From positions 1 to 11,488 of the forward strand of contig DATDMG010000493.1 of NCBI GenBank assembly GCA_036518955.1: 11,488 nucleotides of DNA. The letters are read 5' to 3'. Below the pieces are notes generated by a model, which had not been told where the DNA came from, did no database searches, and worked only from the letters and a program-made list of their open reading frames with translations. The position numbers and the translations under genes were made by a program. The stretch comes from DATDMG01 sp036518955 (lineage in GTDB: Bacteria; Actinomycetota; Actinomycetes; Actinomycetales; Kineosporiaceae). Position 1 is the stretch's first letter. Each line of letters starts with the position of its first letter. Positions 1 through 6,356 of the stretch are shown here, one piece after another.

Positions 1-1
1 C

Positions 2-310
2 GACGACCAGGATGCCGAGCTCGGCTACACCGTCGGGCTGCTCGCCGGCGCCGCCCGGTTGCTGGGCACGGACGTCGCCACGGTCGCCGATGCCTGCGGC
101 CTCGGCCACGCGGGGCGGGCGGCCCTGGTGGACGGCGCCGGCTCCGCCGGCCGAGCTCTGCGGGCAACGGTCGCCCACGAGAGGCAGGACGACGACGCCG
201 TCGTGCTGGCCGGGTTCACCCCCGGCCTGGTCTCCACGGTCTGGATGCAGTCTCTGCGGCGTTCGCTCGAGGTGGTGCAGCAGGTCCTGGGCCGGCCGGC
301 CGGCGGCTGA
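2..310 (+). CDS. C-terminal end of a probable EAL/HDOD (YuxH-type) signalling protein, partial
   Basis: The frame is open from the window edge (first full codon at 2) to a TGA at 308-310, giving 102 codons of a gene that starts upstream. The visible pattern is an ELGYTVGLLAG helix, then a run around DVATVADACGLG, then a RAALVDGAGSAGRAL turn and an AHERQDD segment. This matches the end of HDOD domains in EAL-HDOD proteins, which typically read FTVGLLS, then L-L---V--ALL---G-LG--L, then AYERGDW. The last 40 residues form a helix ending in a short PAGG tail. The family combines a c-di-GMP phosphodiesterase-like EAL domain, often inactive, with an HDOD domain, and acts in cytoplasmic signalling, often linked to motility. 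The EAL part is outside the window, so activity cannot be judged. The gene converges on the carboxylase gene. The HDOD call rests on remembered family patterns and not on a search. Confidence 0.6.
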   Translation, partial: DDQDAELGYTVGLLAGAARLLGTDVATVADACGLGHAGRAALVDGAGSAGRALRATVAHERQDDDAVVLAGFTPGLVSTVWMQSLRRSLEVVQQVLGRPAGG

Positions 311-320
311 CCGCCGTCCC

Positions 321-359
321 CCGGGCCGACGCCGCCCGCTGGAGGCGGAGTCGGCCCGG
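321..359. terminator. strong stem-loop, probable bidirectional terminator
   Basis: Arms at 321-336 and 344-359 pair over 16 positions with one mismatch (position 331 against 349) around a 7-base loop. The stem lies between the stops of two convergent genes, 10 bp after the TGA of the + strand gene and 13 bp before the TAG of the carboxylase. There is no T-tract, as is common for high-GC actinobacterial terminators. The position and near-perfect pairing make a shared transcription stop the best reading. Confidence 0.75.
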
Positions 360-370
360 AGTCGGCCCGG
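349..370. repeat. 11-bp tandem duplication of the terminator arm
   Basis: AGTCGGCCCGG occurs at 349-359 and again immediately at 360-370. Both copies can pair with the left arm at 321-330, so two alternative hairpins with different loop sizes are possible. The second copy ends just before the carboxylase stop codon at 373-375. Confidence 0.8.
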
Positions 371-372
371 AG

Positions 373-3300
373 CTAGCCCCGGGACGCCGAGCGGGACCGG
401 GCCAGTCCGGCCTCGACGGCGGCGATGAGCCGGGGACGCAGCTCATGGGCGCCGATCACGGCGTCCACCGATCCGACCTTCACCGCCCGCTCGATGGAGT
501 GGACCGTGTCGAACTCGGTGGCCACCTCGCCGAGCTTCTCGGAGCGGACGGCGGCGCGCAGCTCGGTGAGTTCCGAGCGGAGCCGGGCCCGTTCCAGGCC
601 CTGCGCGATCGTGAGCCGGCGCTCCAGGGCCTTCACCCGGGGGTCGGCGCCGGTGCGCGCGTCGACCTCACCGGAGAACACCACCGCCGCGGCAGGCGCC
701 CCGCCGATCACCGAGGCGTAGGAGCCCTCCACGGCCAGCACGGTCATGTTGTCGTGCAGGGTCTTGGAGAACACCACGAACGCGCCGCCGTGGTAGCGGG
801 ACACCACGCAGAACACGATCGGGCCGACGAAGTTGACGATCGCGCGGCCGATCTCGGCACCGTACTCCAGCTGCAGGTTGCGCATCGACTCCGGGGAGCC
901 GTCGAAGCCGGACAGGTTGGCCAGGACGACGACCGGCCGGCTGCCGCTGGCCGCGTTGATGGCCCGGGCGGTCTTCGCCGAGGAGCGCGGGAACAGGGTG
1001 CCGGCGGTCCAGGTGTCCGGGCCGTCGCTGGGCGGGAAGCCCCGCCGGGGGATCGGCCGCGACTCGATCCCGAGCAGGCACACCGGGTAGCCGCCGAGGT
1101 GGGCGTCCAGGGCGACCGAGGTCTCGGCGTCCGCCATCCCGGCCCACCGCTCCAGGGTCGGGTGGTCGGTGTCGGCGACCGCGCGCATCAGGGTCCGGAT
1201 GTCGAACGGCTTCTTCCGCTCGGGGTTGGTGACCGGCGAGAAGATGTCCCCGACGGTCTGGAAGTCGCTGCCGGGCACCTCGTGCGGCCAGGCGCACACG
1301 TCCCGGTCCCGCGGGTCGCCGCTGGACGCCGGCCGGGGAGCTCCCTCGCCCGCGGCGACGTACGCGTGGTCGTAGTGCCGGAACAGCACGTCCACGGCGC
1401 CGGCGAGGTCCGGCGCCCAGTACTGGGCCTGCCCGTTCTGTCCCATCACCCGGTCGTAGCCGCCGATCCCGAAGTTGTCCTCGGCCGAGACCCCACCGGA
1501 GTAGTCCAGCGATTGCTTGCCGGTCAGCACCATCGCGCTGTCCGGCGTCATCACCAGGATGCCCTTGGTGTGCATGAGCATCGTGGCCTCGGCGTTCCAG
1601 TACGGCTGAGCCCCGACGTTGATGCCCGCCACGATCACGTTGATCTCGCCGCCCGCCTGGGTGAATTCGATGATCCGGCGGAGCGCGCGGGCGACCCAGT
1701 CCATGTTCTCGGTGCCGCTGGCCATCGAGATCCGCGCCCCGGCGGAGATCGCGAACCACTCCACCGGCGCCCCCAGCCGCTCGGCCAGGTCCAGCGCCGC
1801 CGTCACCCGGGCGCACTCCGCCTCGGCCAGGGCGCCCAGCGCCATCGTCGGGTCCCCGAGCAGGACCACCCGGCGCAAGCCCTCCGGGTACCGCTCGGCC
1901 GGCGTCGACGCCACCCCGACGACGAGGCCGGCGACGTTCCCGCCCGCTGGCCGCCGGACCGGCACCAGCACGCCCTCGTCGTTCAGGTCGTGCTCGTCGA
2001 ACTCGCCGCCACGGGTGAGCAGGCCGATCAGCTCGTAGGGGTACACGGTCCCGCGCCGCCGTGAGCGCAGCACCTTCTGCGCATAGTCGTCCAGCGGCTT
2101 CAACCGTTCCGTCGGCGGACCGGACAGCTGCGCGACCACCCCGGACCCGGGCTGGTAGAAGAACCGCCCGCAGACTTCGTCCGGCACCGCACCGGGATCG
2201 TCGGGCCGCCGGATCCGGCCCTGGACGACGACCTCCTCCACGCCGGCACCGACGGTCAGCGGAGCCACGGTGGTCTGCAGCGCCGTCAGCTCCTCGACCG
2301 GGGCCTCGATCACCGGCCACAGCTGGATCCAGACGTGGTTCATGTCCAGCCTGGTGCCCGCCGGATCCGCCGCGCGGGCGCGCCGGATCGCGTCCAGGCA
2401 GCTGCGTACGGCGCGCTCCGCCTGCGGCAGCCCGGTCACGTGGCCGGCCGGGTCGCGGACGACGGTGAGCTCTCGGACCTGCGCGAGCGCGACCAGCCGG
2501 ACGTCCGACGGATTGTCCGGCGCGACGCACCGGTACAGCACCACGTCGTCCGGGGCCTCGACCCGGCTGATCCGGAAGTCCCGCAGCCGCCACAGGTTCA
2601 GTCGCCGGCCCACCATCGGGTGCAGACCGCGGACCAACAGGTCCTCGGTGACGCCGGTCTCGCCGTAGGTCCCGGGGCGGAACGTGAACCGCTCCACCCG
2701 GGAGCCACGGTGCGTGCTCACCGCCACATGGATCCGTCGCACCCGTCGGGCGAACGGCTGCTGGTCGAGCAGCACCGCCAGGGCGCGCGAGCAGGCGTCG
2801 AGGGTGGCCGGGCCGTCGTCCCAGTCCAGGTAGAGGTCCACGACCGCCTGCCGATGACCGGCCGCGTCGATGGCCGCGTCGAAGGCGCGGCCCACGCCCT
2901 CCAGCTCCGCGAACCGGGCCGCGGTGCTGACCAGGCGGGTGTGCCTGCCGTCCAGGGTGTAGTCCGCCACCAGGAGGGGACCGTGGGGCGCCGGCTCGGT
3001 GCGGATGTTGTCCAGGGTGTACTCGCGGTAGTGGCGCTTCGCCAGGACCTCCAGCAGCGGGCCGACCGTGGGGGCGCCGTTCGGGATGGCCTCGGCGAGG
3101 AACCGGACGATCGGTTCCGGGATCGCCACCAGCGACTCCAGCCGCTCGGCGTGATCGGGGGCGTCCGGGTGCTCGGTGAGATAGGCGAGCTGCTCGCGCA
3201 CGGTGACGTAGGTCGCCTGCCGGGCCTGCTCGACCACCGGCGCCTCGAACCAGCGGTGGCGGACGCTGCGCGTCAGGTCCCCGATGACCGGATAGCGCAG

Positions 3301-5913
3301 CTGGGTGGCCCGGACCAGCCGGTCCAGCACCTCGCGCGTGGCAGCCGCCGCGGTGCCCCCGGGTGCGGGGATCGCCAGCCAGCTCTCCAGCAGCTCGCTG
3401 ACCACCGGGAGGTGGGACGGCGCCCGCTGCTGGGAGAGGAAGGCCCGGAACACCGCCTCCTCCAGCTGCGGCGTCCGGGTCAGGTCCGTCACCCCGTAGC
3501 GGGCCAGGACCCGGGCCAGCTTCTCCCGGAACTGTTCCGGCAGCCGCTCCCGCTCGGGGTCGAGGGAGTGCAGATAGCGGTAGAAGAACTCGCGCGGGCT
3601 GTGCACCCGGTCGTCGCTGCCGTCGCCCGCGCCCGGCCGGTTGCGGGACAGCTCGCACAGGTCCGCGAAGGTGGCCAGTACGTCGGTCTCCGCAGCCAGC
3701 ACCTCGTCGTCGCCAGCGTCGACCGTGGCCGGTCCGCGCGCCCCGGACCACTCGCTCAGGTGCCGCCGCGCGTCGTCCGGCGCCAGGTCGAAGCCGAGGA
3801 GCAGGCTGCGCAGGTCGGCCAGGCAGCGCAGGGCGACCTCGGCCGGGCCGGACGGCGGGACCGCGGCGGGCAGGTCCACCCCGCGAGGCCCGGTGGCGGC
3901 CGACGGAAGGTCGGTGGACGGCGGGGTGTCGGGGTCAGGATCCGGGTCGAACCGCAGCAGCGGCTGCCCCGCGGAGACCTGGTCGTTGGCGGACACCAGC
4001 AGCTCGCGCAGCCGCCCGGAGACCGGCGCGTTGATCACCGTCTCCATCTTCATGCTCTCCAGGACGATCACCGGCGCTCCGGCGGACACCTGCTGCCCGG
4101 GCGCGACGGGGACCGACACGACCAGGGCCGGCGCCGGGGACCGGACCACGCCGCCCTCGTCCTTGGTGATCCGGTGGACCGAGCCGTCCACCTCCACCTG
4201 GTGCTCGGCGGCGTGCCTCGAGGTCACGACGCGGAAGCTTCGACCCGAGATCGTCAGCCGGCCGGCGAACGGGCCGAGCCGCTCGAGGGCGGCCTCCGCG
4301 TGGGCGCTCTCCGCGCCGGTCTGGTGCACCGAGACGCGGTACCGTCCGGGCCCGATCTGCGCCACGTCGACGCGGTGCGTGTTCCCGCGGAGCTTGAGGT
4401 CGAACGCCCGCCCCACCTCGTGCCGGGCCTGTGGGCGCCCGCCGCGGGCCGTGCTGAGGAAGCGCAGGCGCTCGGCCTGCTCGGCCTCCTCGTACGCGTC
4501 GATCGCGGCGGCGACCAGGGCCACGCCGGCGTGCCGGGCCGCCCGGAGCCCGCCGACCGTCCGCTCCCGATCGATCCAGCCGGTGTCCGCCTGTCCGGTC
4601 CGGATGTCGGGGCGCGACAGCAGGTCCAGCAGGAACGACTTGTTCGTCGTTCCGCCCTGCACCACGACCGTCGTGTCGGCGAGGGCGCGTTCCAGCCGGG
4701 CGAGCGCCAGCTCCCGGGTGGGGGCGTAGGCGATGATCTTGGCGATCATGGAGTCGAAGTCGGCCGGAACGGCGTCGCCCTCCGCGACCCCGATGTCCAC
4801 TCGGAGGCCGGGCCCGACCGGTGGGCGCAACAGGGCGATCCGGCCGGGCGCGGGGGAGAAGTCGCGGTCCGGGTCCTCCGCGTTGAGCCGTGCCTCGACC
4901 GCGTGGCCGCTCTCCGCCGGGGGTGGGCCCTCGAGCCGCCCGCCGGTCGCCACGTGCAGCTGCAGGGCGACCAGGTCGGTGTCGGTGACCAGCTCGGTGA
5001 CCGGGTGCTCGACCTGGAGCCGGGTGTTGACCTCGAGGAACGCGAACGCGCGCTCCTGCGGTTGGTACAGGAACTCCGCGGTCCCCGCGCCGCGGTAGCC
5101 GACAGCCAGCGCCAGCCGGGTTGCGGCGTCCTTGAGCTGCGCCACCTGATCGGGGTCCAGGACCGGCGACGCGGACTCCTCGATGAGCTTCTGGTTGCGG
5201 CGCTGGACCGAGCAGTCCCGCACCCCCAGTGCCCAGGCCGTGCCCTGCCCGTCCGCGATGAGCTGGACCTCGACGTGCCGGGCACCCGTCACCAGCCGCT
5301 CCAGGAAGACCACCCCGCTGCCGAAGGCGCGCCGGGCCTCGTCCCGGGTCCGGTCGAAGACGGCGGCGAGGTCCGCGTCGCTCGTCACCACCCGGATGCC
5401 GCGGCCACCACCGCCCGCAGCCGCCTTGAGCATGAGCGGGTACCCGATCCGCCGGGCGTGCTCGACCGCGGCCTCCAGATCACCCACCGGACCGTTGCTC
5501 CAGGCAGCTACAGGAACCCCGGCCTCCTCGGCCAGCAGTTTGGCACCGATCTTGTCTCCGAGGCGGCGCATCGCCTCCGGGCCAGGGCCGATGAACACGA
5601 CGCCGATCCGCTCGCACAGCTCGGCGAACGCCGGGTCCTCGGCGACGAACCCCCAGCCGACCCAGGCCGCGTCTGCCCCGGTGGCCAGCAGCGCGCGCTC
5701 CAGGACGGCGAGGTCCAGGTACGGGCGAGCCGCCGCGGGACCCAGGTTGTAGGCGTGATCGGCTTCCCGGACGAACATCGCCTCCCGCTCGCCCTCCGTG
5801 TGCAGCGCGATGGTCTGGAGCGCGTGACCGCCCCGAAGGTTGAGTTCCCGGGTGGTGTGGATGAGCCGCATGGCGGCCTCGCCGCGGTTCACGATCGCCA
5901 CTCGTAGCTGCAT
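373..5913 (-). CDS. single-chain eukaryotic-type acyl-CoA (acetyl-CoA) carboxylase
   Basis: A biotin-dependent carboxylase of 1846 residues that should carboxylate biotin with ATP and bicarbonate and pass the carboxyl group to an acyl-CoA in the cytoplasm. Residues 1-450 are biotin carboxylase: VNRGEAA at the N-terminus, an ATP-grasp loop at K163-R171 with four glycines, and NTRLQVEHPVTE, whose R298, Q300 and E302 match the E. coli BC catalytic set R292, Q294 and E296. The biotin carrier motif ESMKME has its lysine at 622. Residues of about 690-1270 resemble the ACC central region of eukaryotic enzymes, for example the MNHVWIQLWPVI segment near 1191 (eukaryotic CNHIFLNFVPT) and HPMVGRRLNLWRLRDF. 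The carboxyltransferase runs from about 1290 (TVYPYELIGLL) through GARISM (R1394), GINVGAQPYWNAEA and RYHGGAFVVF to a C-terminal helix like the eukaryotic ADLHD end. The ATG at 5913 is chosen because GRGEAA-type BC domains start here and GGGAG lies 9 nt upstream; an upstream TTG at 5970 adds 19 unlike residues. The exact substrate is uncertain. Confidence 0.93.
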   Translation of the reverse strand: MQLRVAIVNRGEAAMRLIHTTRELNLRGGHALQTIALHTEGEREAMFVREADHAYNLGPAAARPYLDLAVLERALLATGADAAWVGWGFVAEDPAFAELCERIGVVFIGPGPEAMRRLGDKIGAKLLAEEAGVPVAAWSNGPVGDLEAAVEHARRIGYPLMLKAAAGGGGRGIRVVTSDADLAAVFDRTRDEARRAFGSGVVFLERLVTGARHVEVQLIADGQGTAWALGVRDCSVQRRNQKLIEESASPVLDPDQVAQLKDAATRLALAVGYRGAGTAEFLYQPQERAFAFLEVNTRLQVEHPVTELVTDTDLVALQLHVATGGRLEGPPPAESGHAVEARLNAEDPDRDFSPAPGRIALLRPPVGPGLRVDIGVAEGDAVPADFDSMIAKIIAYAPTRELALARLERALADTTVVVQGGTTNKSFLLDLLSRPDIRTGQADTGWIDRERTVGGLRAARHAGVALVAAAIDAYEEAEQAERLRFLSTARGGRPQARHEVGRAFDLKLRGNTHRVDVAQIGPGRYRVSVHQTGAESAHAEAALERLGPFAGRLTISGRSFRVVTSRHAAEHQVEVDGSVHRITKDEGGVVRSPAPALVVSVPVAPGQQVSAGAPVIVLESMKMETVINAPVSGRLRELLVSANDQVSAGQPLLRFDPDPDPDTPPSTDLPSAATGPRGVDLPAAVPPSGPAEVALRCLADLRSLLLGFDLAPDDARRHLSEWSGARGPATVDAGDDEVLAAETDVLATFADLCELSRNRPGAGDGSDDRVHSPREFFYRYLHSLDPERERLPEQFREKLARVLARYGVTDLTRTPQLEEAVFRAFLSQQRAPSHLPVVSELLESWLAIPAPGGTAAAATREVLDRLVRATQLRYPVIGDLTRSVRHRWFEAPVVEQARQATYVTVREQLAYLTEHPDAPDHAERLESLVAIPEPIVRFLAEAIPNGAPTVGPLLEVLAKRHYREYTLDNIRTEPAPHGPLLVADYTLDGRHTRLVSTAARFAELEGVGRAFDAAIDAAGHRQAVVDLYLDWDDGPATLDACSRALAVLLDQQPFARRVRRIHVAVSTHRGSRVERFTFRPGTYGETGVTEDLLVRGLHPMVGRRLNLWRLRDFRISRVEAPDDVVLYRCVAPDNPSDVRLVALAQVRELTVVRDPAGHVTGLPQAERAVRSCLDAIRRARAADPAGTRLDMNHVWIQLWPVIEAPVEELTALQTTVAPLTVGAGVEEVVVQGRIRRPDDPGAVPDEVCGRFFYQPGSGVVAQLSGPPTERLKPLDDYAQKVLRSRRRGTVYPYELIGLLTRGGEFDEHDLNDEGVLVPVRRPAGGNVAGLVVGVASTPAERYPEGLRRVVLLGDPTMALGALAEAECARVTAALDLAERLGAPVEWFAISAGARISMASGTENMDWVARALRRIIEFTQAGGEINVIVAGINVGAQPYWNAEATMLMHTKGILVMTPDSAMVLTGKQSLDYSGGVSAEDNFGIGGYDRVMGQNGQAQYWAPDLAGAVDVLFRHYDHAYVAAGEGAPRPASSGDPRDRDVCAWPHEVPGSDFQTVGDIFSPVTNPERKKPFDIRTLMRAVADTDHPTLERWAGMADAETSVALDAHLGGYPVCLLGIESRPIPRRGFPPSDGPDTWTAGTLFPRSSAKTARAINAASGSRPVVVLANLSGFDGSPESMRNLQLEYGAEIGRAIVNFVGPIVFCVVSRYHGGAFVVFSKTLHDNMTVLAVEGSYASVIGGAPAAAVVFSGEVDARTGADPRVKALERRLTIAQGLERARLRSELTELRAAVRSEKLGEVATEFDTVHSIERAVKVGSVDAVIGAHELRPRLIAAVEAGLARSRSASRG

Positions 5914-5922
5914 CGGCTGCGT

Positions 5923-5927
5923 CTCCC
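5923..5927 (-). promoter_or_regulatory. ribosome binding site of the carboxylase gene
   Basis: On the - strand GGGAG lies 9 nt before the ATG at 5913-5911. No comparable purine run stands at a good distance from the alternative TTG at 5970, so this site supports the shorter protein. Confidence 0.5.
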
Positions 5928-6009
5928 GTTCGGTTGGCTCGTCCTGCCAGCCGTGGCGGGACCGGGTCAAACCCTAGGAGCAGCACGCCGGAAGAGCACC
6001 TTCCGCTGC

Positions 6010-6033
6010 CCGACCTGCGGGTCGCCGGGTCGG
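6010..6033 (-). terminator. weak hairpin after the flagellar block
   Basis: The 131-bp gap between the small membrane-protein gene and the carboxylase gene holds CCGACC (6010-6015), which can pair with GGTCGG (6028-6033). Alternatively CGACC (6011-6015) pairs with GGTCG (6020-6024) around a 4-base loop. The stems are short and no T-tract follows, so this may be only a pause or partial terminator, and read-through into the carboxylase gene is possible. Confidence 0.3.
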
Positions 6034-6044
6034 ACGTGGGCGCG

Positions 6045-6356
6045 TCACTGGGCCGGATCGGAGCTGTGCTGCTCGGTCTTCGCGGACCCGTCGGCCTTCA
6101 GGACCCCGTCCGCGACGGCGCCCTCCATGTCGGTGAACAGCGTGTTGAGCTGGTGCTGACGGCTCCGCCGGCTGTCAGTCTCCCAGCTCAGCGCGAGTCG
6201 GACAATGCCGGCGATCCCCAGGGCGCAGCCGACGGCGACGACACCGCCGCGCAGCAGCGCCGAGGTCGTGTCCAGGCTCCCGGCGGTCACGAGCTGGTAC
6301 AGCGGGTACCCGACGACCAGCAGCGCGATCACCGCGCCGGCCGCCAGCGCGTTCAC
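6045..6356 (-). CDS. small two-helix membrane protein coupled to the FlhF-like gene
   Basis: The protein has 103 residues. The GTG start at 6356-6354 overlaps the TGA of the upstream gene (6355-6353) in a GTGA arrangement, the usual sign of translational coupling; this decides the start over a GTG at 6446, which would add 30 low-complexity residues. Two hydrophobic segments are visible: residues of about 2-24 (ALAAGAVIALLVVGYPLYQL) and about 37-57 (LLRGGVVAVGCALGIAGIV). A charged C-terminal tail of about 45 residues (SRRSRQHQLNTLF, then MEGAVADGVLKADG and a polar end) is probably cytoplasmic, with both termini inside. I do not recognise a family. Its place as last gene of the flhA block suggests a membrane-anchored accessory of the flagellar apparatus or a partner of the FlhF-like protein, but this rests on context only. 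Confidence 0.75.
   Translation of the reverse strand: MNALAAGAVIALLVVGYPLYQLVTAGSLDTTSALLRGGVVAVGCALGIAGIVRLALSWETDSRRSRQHQLNTLFTDMEGAVADGVLKADGSAKTEQHSSDPAQ

Noticed and set aside
445..2064. A 539-codon + strand frame opposite the carboxyltransferase domain
   Set aside because: It has no family resemblance and is His/Gly/Arg/Val-rich composition expected from antisense of GC-rich coding sequence.
668..3751. A 1027-codon - strand frame shifted relative to the carboxylase
   Set aside because: The peptide is Arg/Gly/Ala/Pro-rich low complexity, while the overlapping frame shows continuous, well-conserved carboxylase motifs. No frameshift is needed to explain the gene.
2335..5907. An open frame of 1190 codons on the + strand, antisense to the carboxylase gene
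   Set aside because: It has no recognisable domain, is dominated by Arg, Gly, Val, Asp and His, and mirrors the codon pattern of the carboxylase. Long antisense frames are normal opposite high-GC genes.
5914..5970. A TTG start at 5970 for the carboxylase
   Set aside because: The added 19 residues are polar and unlike the start of biotin carboxylase domains; the ATG at 5913 has a purine-rich site upstream and leads directly into VAIVNRGEAA.
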